A DNA stretch of 64,000 bases from Draconibacterium mangrovi (GTDB lineage Bacteria > Bacteroidota > Bacteroidia > Bacteroidales > Prolixibacteraceae): the NCBI RefSeq assembly GCF_010586825.1, contig NZ_JAAAGB010000004.1, positions 391,565 to 455,564 on the forward strand. Reading direction: 5' to 3'. The notes beneath the pieces were generated by a model. It was not told the origin of the DNA. It did not search any database and saw nothing but the letters and a program-made list of their open reading frames with translations. Shown here in pieces: positions 1-8,771 of the stretch; position 1 is the first letter of the stretch, and every line of letters begins with the position of its first letter. Position numbers and translations under genes: made by a program.

Positions 1-723
1 TCTTTTAAGGTGATAATCAATTTCTCTGCGGCTGGTAATCGAGCCTTTATTCGATGGGTTGATATAAAAGAGCACCTCTGTATCCCGGGTTGAACCATGT
101 ACTTTTTGTGCCAGTTCTGCATCTACAATGGCTACCAGCGGGTTTTTCGGGAAATCAACCAGATATGCCGGTAGCTCAATGGCTCGGGCAATAATCGTAT
201 AAAAAATACTCATCGAAACCGGATTACCGCGTTTGGTGTCCAGTATCTGGTTTAAAAAGCAGTTTTGTGGCGAATTGGGATTGCTCAAATTCACCGAATA
301 ACCATTCAAATTAAAAATGAAATGGTTTAATATGGTCGTCTTTTCAAGTAGCGTCAACGAGTTATTCAATTCCAGCCAGATCGATTTTCGCAGGTTCTCG
401 ATCTTTAAGGTCAGGTTTAACGGATTCAAATCCGGGTACTGAAATTTATCGACGGCACAAAATCCTTCAAAAAGATCTTGCGTTCCCGGCGTTTGGTTGA
501 TCCAGTTTTTCAGCCCGCTAAAAGTTCTTTTAAACTGAAGGCTTTGAATGATATTTTCAATACGGTTTTGACTGTTCTCATCAAAACTTTGTTCCCACTT
601 TTTTTCCAAAGCCGGAATAATTTCTTCATCTTCTTTTAGCAATTCCTGTTGAACCATCTGGAACACAGTTGTATCCGGATCATCAAGGAGGGTGATTAGT
701 GCATCAAGTCTTTCCTGTTTCAT
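1..723 (-). CDS. SirB1-like transglutaminase-fold protein (C-terminus cut by window edge)
   Basis: The frame is open from the ATG at 721-723 down to base 1, giving 241 codons; the gene continues outside the window. The N-terminal about 100 residues are helical and acidic. They are followed by a stretch around residues 160-200 (TKRGNPVSMSIFYTIIARAI, then ELPAYLVDFPKNPLVA), which matches the SirB1/Transglut_core2 pattern in which a RGNP-[VI]-S segment precedes a hydrophobic helix. The family has a transglutaminase-like fold, usually without a proven enzymatic role. The gene starts 2 nt after the stop of the nucleoside phosphorylase, so the two form one transcription unit. Function beyond family membership is not known. 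Confidence 0.8.
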   Translation of the reverse strand, partial: MKQERLDALITLLDDPDTTVFQMVQQELLKEDEEIIPALEKKWEQSFDENSQNRIENIIQSLQFKRTFSGLKNWINQTPGTQDLFEGFCAVDKFQYPDLNPLNLTLKIENLRKSIWLELNNSLTLLEKTTILNHFIFNLNGYSVNLSNPNSPQNCFLNQILDTKRGNPVSMSIFYTIIARAIELPAYLVDFPKNPLVAIVDAELAQKVHGSTRDTEVLFYINPSNKGSITSRREIDYHLKR

Positions 724-725
724 GC

Positions 726-1595
726 CTAATTACTTAAATTATCGAGTACTGCTTTAATTAGTTTTTTCATCTCGTCGCGGTAGTTTTCGTTGGCGGTAAG
801 CGTAACGCGGTTGGCAATAATTAAACATACCGTAAGCGCGTTGTGCCCCATCAGTTTCGACAAGCCATAAATGGCCGAGCTTTCCATTTCAAAATTGGTT
901 ATCCGCAAATTTTTGTACGAAAAGGTTTCAACCAATTCGTTTAATTGAGGGAAAGCCAATGGTAAACGCAACTCCCGGCCTTGTGGGGCATAAAAGCCCG
1001 GTGCCGAAATGGTAACACCCTTTTTAAAGCGCTCATCCGAAAATTTATCCAGTAGCTTTTGTCCGGCATCAACGGTATAAGGAGCTGCCAGCGAATTGCT
1101 CCATTGGGTATGATTCCGAAAGGCCGTTTCGAACTCCATGTCGGAAACCTGCTCGCGGTTGGCGTAATAATTCAGCAAACCATCAAAACCAATCGATTTT
1201 TCAGAAACCACAAAGCTGTTTACCGGAAGATCAGTCTGTAATCCGCCCGATGTGCCTATACGAACAATATCAAGCGAGCTCAGTTCTTTTTTTACACTGC
1301 GTGTTTCCAGGTCGATATTTACCAGAGCATCTAGCTCATTCAATACAATATCAATATTATCGGTGCCAATTCCTGTTGAAATAACTGATATTTTCTTTTG
1401 CTTGTAAAATCCGGTAATCGTTTTAAATTCACGGTTTTGCACCGTAAAATCGATTTTGTCGAAAAAGCCGGCAATGGTATCAACGCGGGCAGGATCGCCA
1501 ACAAGAATAATTTGCCTGCCAATGTTTTCAGGTTTTAAATGTAAATGGAATATACTTCCATCGCTATTTAAGATTAGTTCTGAGTGTTTAATCAT
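726..1595 (-). CDS. nucleoside phosphorylase, uridine phosphorylase-like
   Basis: The 289-aa product is a normal length for the PNP_UDP_1 family, which phosphorolyses nucleosides to free base and ribose-1-phosphate in salvage. Visible motifs are IILVGDPARV near residue 30 (phosphate-binding loop), VISTGIGTDN near 70, RIGTSGGLQ near 112 and NFEMESSAIYGLS near 235, where the MES triplet contacts the ribose. The long insertion and poor match to the Udp base-contact region leave substrate choice open between uridine and purines. A TAGATTTG -7 box on the minus strand at 1617-1624 fits a short leader. It is the first gene of a unit with the SirB1-like gene. Confidence 0.88.
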   Translation of the reverse strand: MIKHSELILNSDGSIFHLHLKPENIGRQIILVGDPARVDTIAGFFDKIDFTVQNREFKTITGFYKQKKISVISTGIGTDNIDIVLNELDALVNIDLETRSVKKELSSLDIVRIGTSGGLQTDLPVNSFVVSEKSIGFDGLLNYYANREQVSDMEFETAFRNHTQWSNSLAAPYTVDAGQKLLDKFSDERFKKGVTISAPGFYAPQGRELRLPLAFPQLNELVETFSYKNLRITNFEMESSAIYGLSKLMGHNALTVCLIIANRVTLTANENYRDEMKKLIKAVLDNLSN

Positions 1596-1616
1596 TGTTT
1601 GCTTTTATAGTCCGAC

Positions 1617-1624
1617 CAAATCTA
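1617..1624 (-). promoter_or_regulatory. -7 box (TAGATTTG) for the nucleoside phosphorylase gene
   Basis: On the minus strand this reads TAGATTTG and fits the Bacteroidota TAnnTTTG -7 consensus. It sits 21 nt ahead of the start codon. No clear -33 TTTG is seen. Confidence 0.45.
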
Positions 1625-1802
1625 TTTAAAATAACGTTGAACACCAATGACGGCGCGGAAAACATATAAACAGCTAAGAACGAAGTTTCAGTTTTTATTG
1701 TGTGATTTTGTTAAAAACCCTACATATGTTAAACAGAAAGGATAAATTTTGGAGAAATCCCCAGATTATTACGTTTTAATACTAAAAAACCCATTAAATT
1801 TT

Positions 1803-1810
1803 TATTTTTG
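1803..1810 (+). promoter_or_regulatory. -7 box (TATTTTTG) for the coiled-coil/GH16-fold gene
   Basis: TATTTTTG matches TAnnTTTG and predicts a transcription start near 1817, about 23 nt before the ATG at 1840. The 244-bp stretch between the divergent genes (1596-1839) otherwise shows nothing notable. Confidence 0.45.
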
Positions 1811-1839
1811 ATACAAATACGAATCTAATAGCAAACCAG

Positions 1840-3657
1840 ATGTCATTTAAAATTTTTTCACTTCAACTTACAGGTAAGATCAAGTCGGTTGAGGTAATCG
1901 AGAAAAAGCGCAAACAATTAGCCGACGATTACGCTGAATTTTTAAAAACGCAAGATTCAGAAGAGCTGAAAGCATTTTTAGAGTTGGAAAAATATGTTAC
2001 TTCCAATGAATTTGCTGCAAGGAAGAAGGAGGTTGAAGGACATAGTTTTAAAGGAAGTGAGGAGGAAAAGCAATTAAAGGAATTTCATGGATTGCAAAAG
2101 GCAGCACGTATAAAGAACTATTTTAAGGTAGAAGGTTCTGCTGACCTGATTCGGTATGAGAAAGAAAAAGAATCGCAGAAACTGGCAGATTTTTATGCGC
2201 TTGAAGAATACGTGAAAGATGGCGATTTTGAAAAAGATAAAAAGGAAATTAAAGGCCGGGTTTTTAAAGGTTCGGCTGAAGAGAAGCATTTAAAGGAATT
2301 AAAAAAGCTTGAAAAATCGGCCGGTATAAAAGCCTACAATGAGCTGGAAGGTTCGGAAAAACTGAAACAGCACAAGGCATTTGAAGCTTCGGATAAAATG
2401 AAGCAATACAAAGAGTTAAAAACGGCAGCAGTAAATGATAGCGAAAAGAAGAAGGAGTTTAACCGTTTGAGCAAGGATTCGGCAGTTGTAAACTATTTCA
2501 AATTCGAGAAATCGAAAAACCTGAAGTTGTATCACGAGATTAGCGGAAGTCATAGTCTGGTTCGTTACAAAGAATTAAAAGAACAGGTAAACACCGAAGA
2601 ATTCAAAAAGAAGGTTGCCTTTTTAAAAGACAAGAAGAAGTTTGAAAAAAGCGAAGCCTACAAAAAATACACAGATTATAAAAAACTGGCAGCTGATCCG
2701 GTGGTGACTTTTGTGTTGAAATACGAGAAATCGAAACTCTACAAAAACTACCTTGACGTTAAAGAATCGTTTGATTTAAAACGACATAACGAACTTAAAG
2801 AGTTGATTGAATCGGAAGAATATAAAAAGAAAAAAGCGTGGTTGGAAGACAAAAAACGCTGGGAAAAAACAGAAGATGCGCAGAAGTTGAACCAATACGA
2901 AGCCGATAAGAAGAAACCGGAATTTGTAAAATACTTTAAATACAAAGACAGCAGCGATTTTGACTTTTTCAAAAACTGGGATGTTGTGTTTGAGGACTCG
3001 TTTGCCGATAAAAAACTGGATAATACCAAATGGATGACAAGCTCGTTAACAGCATCAAAAACTTTGGGGCAAAACTATGCAATGCCGGGCGACTTAAGTG
3101 TTTTCACTAACGGTGCCAACATTCAAACCGGTAATAAACTAAGTATTCAGGTTAAACGTGAAAACAAAGAAGGCATGGTTTGGCAAATGCCAGCCGGCTT
3201 TGTTCCTGCTGATTTCGACTATACGTCGGGAATGATCAGTTCGTGCGAGAATTTCCAGTTCGGGGATGGAATTGTTGAAGCAAAAATTTTCTTTAATCCC
3301 GTGAAACAGGTGGCCAGTTCATTTTACCTGGCCAATGGCAGCAACGTTCCGCGTGTTAACCTGGTTGAAATGGGAGCAAAAAATATTCTGGGAATTTACA
3401 CCATGAACGGAAGCGGAAAAATAGCTTCAGAAGGATTGGAAATTAATAACCTGAAAAAGGGAGCTTATATTTTCTCGCTCGAAAAATCGGGAGCAACTTT
3501 CACCTGGAAAATTAATGAACAGGAGGTTTTACAGCTGAACAGTAACGATTTAAATAAACCTTTGGAGTTAAATGCTTCAAGTCTTGTTATTGATAAATTA
3601 CCCGGATCATCAGCCAGTTTCGATGTTGAATGGGTGAAATGCTATCGTAAAAAATGA
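1840..3657 (+). CDS. charged coiled-coil repeat protein with C-terminal GH16/concanavalin-like domain
   Basis: 605 aa. Residues about 1-375 are almost entirely Lys/Glu/Tyr/Leu-rich helix with degenerate repeats: two long units (about 46-108 and 122-183) share the pattern YV...EF..KKE..G..FKGS.EEK.LKE, and shorter K-F-E-K-S-x-x-Y-K-x-Y units follow. From W380 the sequence changes to a beta-rich domain opening with WDVVFEDSFADKKLDNTKW, the typical start of GH16/LamG-fold laminarinase-type domains. The GH16 active-site signature ExDxxE is not recognisable; the equivalent strand reads RVNLVEMGAK. There is no signal peptide, which is odd for a GH16 fold. The stop overlaps the ATG of the PAS gene (ATGA). 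Function is unknown; an intracellular or surface scaffold is possible. Confidence 0.75.
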   Translation: MSFKIFSLQLTGKIKSVEVIEKKRKQLADDYAEFLKTQDSEELKAFLELEKYVTSNEFAARKKEVEGHSFKGSEEEKQLKEFHGLQKAARIKNYFKVEGSADLIRYEKEKESQKLADFYALEEYVKDGDFEKDKKEIKGRVFKGSAEEKHLKELKKLEKSAGIKAYNELEGSEKLKQHKAFEASDKMKQYKELKTAAVNDSEKKKEFNRLSKDSAVVNYFKFEKSKNLKLYHEISGSHSLVRYKELKEQVNTEEFKKKVAFLKDKKKFEKSEAYKKYTDYKKLAADPVVTFVLKYEKSKLYKNYLDVKESFDLKRHNELKELIESEEYKKKKAWLEDKKRWEKTEDAQKLNQYEADKKKPEFVKYFKYKDSSDFDFFKNWDVVFEDSFADKKLDNTKWMTSSLTASKTLGQNYAMPGDLSVFTNGANIQTGNKLSIQVKRENKEGMVWQMPAGFVPADFDYTSGMISSCENFQFGDGIVEAKIFFNPVKQVASSFYLANGSNVPRVNLVEMGAKNILGIYTMNGSGKIASEGLEINNLKKGAYIFSLEKSGATFTWKINEQEVLQLNSNDLNKPLELNASSLVIDKLPGSSASFDVEWVKCYRKK

Positions 3658-4007
3658 TATTGAAAGATAGGGACGTAAACTGGATGGACGCATTTGGTGG
3701 AGCCATTACAGTTTGCAATACAGAGGGGATTATTGTTTATATGAATGATTTTTCCATTCGGCAGTTTGAAAAGTATGGCGGCGAAAAATTGTTGGGTACA
3801 AACCTTCTGGATTGTCATCCCGAGCCATCGAAAACCAAACTTCGTGAAATGCTGGCAACACCAACCGAGAATACCTATACCACTGAAAAGGATGGAGTAA
3901 CAAAGGTAGTTACCCAAAAACCATGGATGGAAAACGGGAAATTCTGCGGGGTAGTGGAGCTGTCGTTTGAACTTCCTTCAGCTATAGAAAATCATATTCG
4001 TAGTTAA
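3654..4007 (+). CDS. single-domain PAS protein
   Basis: The 117-aa product is one PAS domain: GGAITVCNTEGIIVYMND, then a helix, GTNLLDCHP near residue 55 and a C-terminal GKFCGVVELSFELP strand. The GxNLLDCHP segment is typical of PAS sensors that bind a small ligand or haem. No kinase, cyclase or HTH domain is attached. Its ATG lies inside the stop of the preceding gene (ATGA overlap), so translation is probably coupled to the coiled-coil/GH16 protein. That suggests a joint role that cannot be named. Ligand and output are unknown. Confidence 0.8.
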   Translation: MILKDRDVNWMDAFGGAITVCNTEGIIVYMNDFSIRQFEKYGGEKLLGTNLLDCHPEPSKTKLREMLATPTENTYTTEKDGVTKVVTQKPWMENGKFCGVVELSFELPSAIENHIRS

Positions 4008-4021
4008 TTTGGATACCTGTT

Positions 4022-6310
4022 TTACAAACCTCGTTTGTTGAATAAGATATATCCAAAATTCAGCGTAACATAAAGGTTGGTATTACTTTTTTCGTAGTAG
4101 TTGAACGACAGACTTACCGGTCCGATTCCGGTTTGATAAACCAATGCAGCCAATCCCTGCAGATAATAATTATTGATAAAATCGTCGCTTTTAATTGCCG
4201 AAAGGTCTGCTTGTTCCAACTCTTCATGAATAGGGCAAAAACCATAACCTTCAACACGAAGATGCCAGTCGGGCGAGAATTTGAATATGGCTTTTAATCC
4301 TCCGGCCAGGAAATTATTCGAATTAAATTCGTTTATAAACAGCGATTTACTGTGTGGTGTTGGCGAAAATCCCTGGGCTGAAAGTTTTGTCGACCGGTAT
4401 GTTTGAAACAATTTTTTTGTACTTAAAAATGATTCGAGATGAGTACCCAACACAAATCTCTCTCCCAACGAAAAATAGCGTAAAGATTGGGCATGAAGTT
4501 GAAAATAATTATGATTTGAAAGTTGTGTTGCAGACTTTGCATTATTTCCTGCTATGTACTTTTCTTCGCCAATCACAAATCTACCGTCAATTACACGATG
4601 GGCACCTTCTGTTGCATACTGCTTGTAATTCAGTGAGTTATTTTCGAATGCCAACTTCGAAACGAATGCGTTGAATTTTGAATTGTTAGGCGTACCTCCT
4701 TCTTCCGTTTCATCGGTTTGATAAAAATCATTACTTGCCGATGAATAGGCAATACCCGCATAAATTTTACTGTGCAGGCCCAGCGGTAATCCGGTTTCTA
4801 ATCTGAAGTTGGTTTCATCTTTTATAATGAACGGCGAGCGAACATCTTCGAAAATCAGCTCTGTACTCGACGAAAAATAATCCCAGCGGTTAAAGGTTAG
4901 ATACGACTCGAGGTAGAAAGGCAGTGCTGTTGGATAATCAATGCGGCCCCCCAACTTAAATGAACTGTAAAATCGCCCAAAATAAATGTTTGAATGAAGC
5001 GAGTAGGCTCTGCTGTTGTAGCTCCGGAAATTAATCGCTGCAAAACCCTGGTTAATCGGCTTGGTAGAAATATTTCCACCAATACTCAAATCCAAACGTT
5101 TTTCGGGTTCTACTTTTAAATGCAGATCGAAATAACCCGTACCGGGATTGTAGCGCGTAATGGGTTGGATCGACTTTAGCTGTTCATCGGCAACCAATTT
5201 GAAATATTCGGTTTTTAATGCAGAAAGCGAGACAATGTTATTCCGGTGTTTTATACTTTGGATGATGAACTGTCGTTGCATGGGGTCGGTAACACCTTCA
5301 ACCTGAATATTTTGAAAGTTGAGTTCAGGTTTTCGTGCATTAAAACTGTCGCGTTTTGCCTGAACCACTTCTTTTGGAATACGACGTTTAATCAGTTGTT
5401 TTATACTATCTATTTGGGCCAGTGTAGTTTGTTCTCCGCGGGCCAGAACGGTATCTATTTTATGAAAATCGAGCAAACCAACATTGTCGAATTTAGTTTC
5501 CAGAAGAATTCCATCCGATGGTTTAATCTCAAAATTAGTAGGCCGCATCACCATGTTCGAAATTTGCCGCATAACATCATCGGCGTCGGCAGCTCTTACA
5601 TCATCAGCCACCTTATGCCCGATAATAATATCCGGGTTAAAAATTTCTTTCATATGGTCGGTAGGGAAGTTATTCAGCAAACCACCGTCGAAGAGTAATT
5701 TCCCGTCAATCTCGATAGGTTTAAAATAAAGCGGAACCGTCATCGATGCCCGCATGGCATTGCCCAAATCGCCGTTGCGCAAAACCAGTGGTTTACTATT
5801 GTTTACATCGGCGGCAATACAAAAGTAAGGCACCATCAGCTGGTTAAAATCATAGTTACAGGCCGCGCTGGTTGCAGCCGTTAGTTCCATAAAGGCAAAA
5901 TCCATTTGTTCACCTGGAATAATATTGGTTGGTGGCAGAATTTTTACTTTTTCATCTTTTTTTGCCACACGAAGTTGTACCCAGGTTGGATCGTCTTCCT
6001 GACGTTTAAAATAATAACGGTATTCACGTTGTATTTTTCCGGTCGACCAGAAATAAAAATCATCCGACTTAAAAAGTTCTTCCATTTCCTCGGTAGAATA
6101 ACCTGCGGCATAAAGTCCACCAACAATTGCTCCAATTGAAGTTCCTGATATATAATCGATTGGAATGTTGTTTTCTTCCAGAACCCGTATCACCCCAATA
6201 TGCGCCATTCCTTTGGCGCCACCACCACTAAGCACAAGCCCAACCGATTGAGCATTGCCATGCAAAACGGCAAAAATAAATAACGGAATAACAAGGAGTG
6301 ATCTAATCAT
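4022..6310 (-). CDS. patatin-like phospholipase with POTRA and outer-membrane barrel (type Vd/PlpD-like)
   Basis: 762 aa. A signal peptide ending near HGNAQS leads into a patatin domain: oxyanion loop GGGAKG (29-34), nucleophile elbow GTSIG with Ser58, and the DGG motif with Asp208, giving the complete Ser-Asp dyad. A POTRA-like segment follows at about 325-400 (NIQVEGVTDP...), and the remaining about 350 residues are alternating amphipathic beta strands ending in an aromatic-rich barrel-like C-terminus. This matches the FplA/PlpD architecture, in which a lipase is displayed at the outer membrane. The predicted role is phospholipid or lysophospholipid hydrolysis at the surface. It converges with the PAS gene, 14 bp apart. 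Confidence 0.9.
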   Translation of the reverse strand: MIRSLLVIPLFIFAVLHGNAQSVGLVLSGGGAKGMAHIGVIRVLEENNIPIDYISGTSIGAIVGGLYAAGYSTEEMEELFKSDDFYFWSTGKIQREYRYYFKRQEDDPTWVQLRVAKKDEKVKILPPTNIIPGEQMDFAFMELTAATSAACNYDFNQLMVPYFCIAADVNNSKPLVLRNGDLGNAMRASMTVPLYFKPIEIDGKLLFDGGLLNNFPTDHMKEIFNPDIIIGHKVADDVRAADADDVMRQISNMVMRPTNFEIKPSDGILLETKFDNVGLLDFHKIDTVLARGEQTTLAQIDSIKQLIKRRIPKEVVQAKRDSFNARKPELNFQNIQVEGVTDPMQRQFIIQSIKHRNNIVSLSALKTEYFKLVADEQLKSIQPITRYNPGTGYFDLHLKVEPEKRLDLSIGGNISTKPINQGFAAINFRSYNSRAYSLHSNIYFGRFYSSFKLGGRIDYPTALPFYLESYLTFNRWDYFSSSTELIFEDVRSPFIIKDETNFRLETGLPLGLHSKIYAGIAYSSASNDFYQTDETEEGGTPNNSKFNAFVSKLAFENNSLNYKQYATEGAHRVIDGRFVIGEEKYIAGNNAKSATQLSNHNYFQLHAQSLRYFSLGERFVLGTHLESFLSTKKLFQTYRSTKLSAQGFSPTPHSKSLFINEFNSNNFLAGGLKAIFKFSPDWHLRVEGYGFCPIHEELEQADLSAIKSDDFINNYYLQGLAALVYQTGIGPVSLSFNYYEKSNTNLYVTLNFGYILFNKRGL

Positions 6311-6490
6311 TGGGTCAATTGTTTTCTGAACGCTATCAAAATTACTAAAAAAGGAGAGTATGTTAAATACGCTTATCAGTAAATCTTACTAAAAACTGAT
6401 TAAATTCATTTGTATCATTTATACAGACAGAAAAATACCAGAAGAGGTTGCTTTCATGTATCATAATTTTCTAAACACTACTTTTATTGA

Positions 6491-6498
6491 TAGTTTTG
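6491..6498 (+). promoter_or_regulatory. possible -7 box (TAGTTTTG) upstream of the secreted 459-aa protein gene
   Basis: TAGTTTTG fits the -7 consensus and would give a leader of about 100 nt. The 297-bp gap 6311-6607 between the divergent genes contains no other recognisable element. Confidence 0.3.
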
Positions 6499-6607
6499 TT
6501 AAAGAGAGCAGTTTTAGTGCCTGATTTTAGTTTTATCTTCAGGGTAAAACAGCTTTAAAGTGTTTTGGATATACAATTGACAACAGGTTCGAATTAAAAG
6601 ATAACGA

Positions 6608-7987
6608 GTGAAACGACTAATCACCATATATATTCTTGTTTGGCTTAGCTTTTTGAGTAGTGCACAGCTGGTGACCGAACCCGATTTTAGTTGGGGAAAT
6701 TGCCACTATTACAATGCCAGTGTTGGAGATACCATAAAGTTTAAGGGGGAAGATATAGTGCTGCTCGGTATACATAACCACTATAACACACTGAGTATTG
6801 ATAATGATACCATTGAACTGAAGGTAAGCCGGCGCAGTTTGCCGACGAGTTTAAATCGGGTGCGTGCTTTTGTTGCCGATAATCAAAATGTAAAAAAGCT
6901 GGCTTCCAATAAAGCGGCGCACGGATTATTAAAAAAGGACGCACTGATTTGTTTGTCGGATAACCAGGATTTGATGCTGGCTCCTGATTCGTTTGGTTTT
7001 CCGGTGAGTTATAACGATGGTTTTAATTGGAATATGAACGAAGATAACCATATGTTTTCGTTCCCGGGAAAAGCTTGCAACGGGGGCAATGATGAAGTGA
7101 AATCGAACGAGGGAATCGGAATTGCTTTAACCGATGCGCGGGGCATTGAAAAACACTGGTTGCTGGCCATTGAAGATAGTAAAGTTGTTTGGGTAGAAGA
7201 GCAAAAAGATGGACGCAATAGTAAAGAAGCGTGCATGCTTTTGCAGAGTAATTCAAATCCGTCGGTTTTTTATGTGTACGATCGTTTATACGCCAACACT
7301 GTTCAGGTAAAGGATGGACAGGATGTGAGAACCGGAGAGCTTTTAGGAACGGTATGGAGAGACGAAAAATGGGCTTATCTGCAACTGGCAGTGGTAAAAA
7401 GTGATACCATTCCTAATTACGAAAACAGGTATGCCAACTGCATAAATTTTTTCCCGCAGTTGTACGAGCTGTATTTTAAAAACACCTTTAATTTTACGAA
7501 ATCGTTCACCCGGGGAAAAGTGGATTTTGCGCGGCAACCACAAAGTAACGGCAACCGGAAAAACCTGCTTGCCTTTGAGGAATATGCCGGTATGGGATGG
7601 GATATGGGAACCTGGAACACAACCGATAAAGTTATGTTTTGCACAAAGGGCGAACAAGGGAATGCCCGATTAAAGAAAGTACTGTTCGGGGGCTCTGATG
7701 CGGAATGTCGGAATCCGAAAAATTATTTTGAATACGAAATTAATGTGCGAAACGGTGTGTACCGGGTGCGGGCACAGGTAGGAGATGTGGAACAGGATTC
7801 GTGGCAAAAAATTGAATACGAAGGTGTTGAAGGCTCTTCCTATGACCTGGACGCAGGAGAGCTAAAATGGACATCGGAAAAAGTTGTTAGAGTAAACGAC
7901 CGGCGCTTAACGGTTCGTATATATGTTGATCCAACTAACCAGAAAGTTGCCGGAATCAGTGAGATTGTATTTCAGCAAGCGTACTAA
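6608..7987 (+). CDS. secreted protein with LysM/M23-like and malectin-like regions, function unknown
   Basis: 459 aa, starting with GTG (no in-frame ATG nearby), with a signal peptide ending around FLSSAQ. An early segment (ASVGDTIKFKGEDIVLLGIHNHYNTL...) and a middle one (DRLYANTVQVKDGQDVRTGELLGTVW, about 225-250) resemble the lipoyl/M23-type beta strands in which KxGQxVxxGxxLG recurs, but the zinc-binding HxxxD and HxH of M23 peptidases are not seen. The C-terminal about 150 residues (NYFEYEINVRNGVYRVRAQVGD...) look like a carbohydrate-binding malectin or NPCBM-like domain. A cell-envelope glycan-binding role is an inference. It converges with the MBL gene, overlapping by 4 bp. Confidence 0.6.
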   Translation: MKRLITIYILVWLSFLSSAQLVTEPDFSWGNCHYYNASVGDTIKFKGEDIVLLGIHNHYNTLSIDNDTIELKVSRRSLPTSLNRVRAFVADNQNVKKLASNKAAHGLLKKDALICLSDNQDLMLAPDSFGFPVSYNDGFNWNMNEDNHMFSFPGKACNGGNDEVKSNEGIGIALTDARGIEKHWLLAIEDSKVVWVEEQKDGRNSKEACMLLQSNSNPSVFYVYDRLYANTVQVKDGQDVRTGELLGTVWRDEKWAYLQLAVVKSDTIPNYENRYANCINFFPQLYELYFKNTFNFTKSFTRGKVDFARQPQSNGNRKNLLAFEEYAGMGWDMGTWNTTDKVMFCTKGEQGNARLKKVLFGGSDAECRNPKNYFEYEINVRNGVYRVRAQVGDVEQDSWQKIEYEGVEGSSYDLDAGELKWTSEKVVRVNDRRLTVRIYVDPTNQKVAGISEIVFQQAY

Positions 7988-8769
7988 AATCTAAAGACCA
8001 TTCCTGTTTTTACCTGCTCTGTTGTAAAGCTTGAGTGAAATAATGCCAGGGCCGGAAGTGCTGTACAGTGCGATGGTAAAAGTTTCTCGACTTTACTTTT
8101 CTTAAAATATTCAACGGTTTTTAGCGATTGTTTGTCTTGTTCTTTCAAATGAAAACCGCCGATTACAGCTTTAATATTATCAACTCCGGTAACCTTTTTC
8201 GCATGTTCACAAATATTACATATACCGGAATGTGAGCAGCCGGTAATCACAATCAATTCTTTATTCACAATGGCAGCCAATGCTGAGTCATCAGGGATAA
8301 AATCATCGGAACCATCTGCAAATTCAAAGCTGGTTGATTGGCTTTCAAAATCATTATTTCGTGATATTTCGCCCAAAAAGAACAGGTTTTTGGAAAGTTG
8401 TAGCGAGTCTCTGCTTTCCATTAATGTAAACTGTTTTTCAATCTCATTTTTGGTTAGTTCCAATCCTACCAGAGTGTGGTCTGTTTTTCGGTATCGTTTT
8501 GAAAAACTGTCCGGATGAGTTATCAGCGTTTTGTTTTTCAGGTATTTTAATCCGTTTCCATGGTCCCAGTGTCCGTGACTCAGAACTACCTTTTTTACCT
8601 CTTTTTCAATGTCGATATTTAGCTTTTTAGCATTTTGCAAAAAAACATCAGAATGACCGGTATCGAATAGAATTTTTTCATTATCGATCTCAACGAGGTA
8701 GGAGAGTCCATGCTCTGCGATAAATTGTCCTCCGGCTGTATTATCTGTTAAAATAGAGACTATTAACAT
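7984..8769 (-). CDS. metallo-beta-lactamase-fold hydrolase (MJ0936/RFAP-synthase-like)
   Basis: 261 aa. The metal site HxHxDH is complete (LSHGHWDHGNGL near residue 66), followed by GCSHSGICNICEHAKK near 178 and GGFHL near 206. This arrangement is characteristic of the subgroup annotated as dihydropteridine-ribofuranosylaminobenzene-phosphate synthase-like. That name comes from methanogens and probably does not describe the reaction here. It is the last gene of the MinD/NifX cluster, starting 2 nt after the upstream ATPase stop, so a role with that system is likelier than a free-standing hydrolase. Substrate unknown. Confidence 0.85.
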   Translation of the reverse strand: MLIVSILTDNTAGGQFIAEHGLSYLVEIDNEKILFDTGHSDVFLQNAKKLNIDIEKEVKKVVLSHGHWDHGNGLKYLKNKTLITHPDSFSKRYRKTDHTLVGLELTKNEIEKQFTLMESRDSLQLSKNLFFLGEISRNNDFESQSTSFEFADGSDDFIPDDSALAAIVNKELIVITGCSHSGICNICEHAKKVTGVDNIKAVIGGFHLKEQDKQSLKTVEYFKKSKVEKLLPSHCTALPALALFHSSFTTEQVKTGMVFRF

Positions 8770-8771
8770 GT

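Noticed and set aside
5246..5698. 150-codon plus-strand open frame inside the patatin gene
   Set aside because: Antisense to a well-supported gene, with no recognisable domain.
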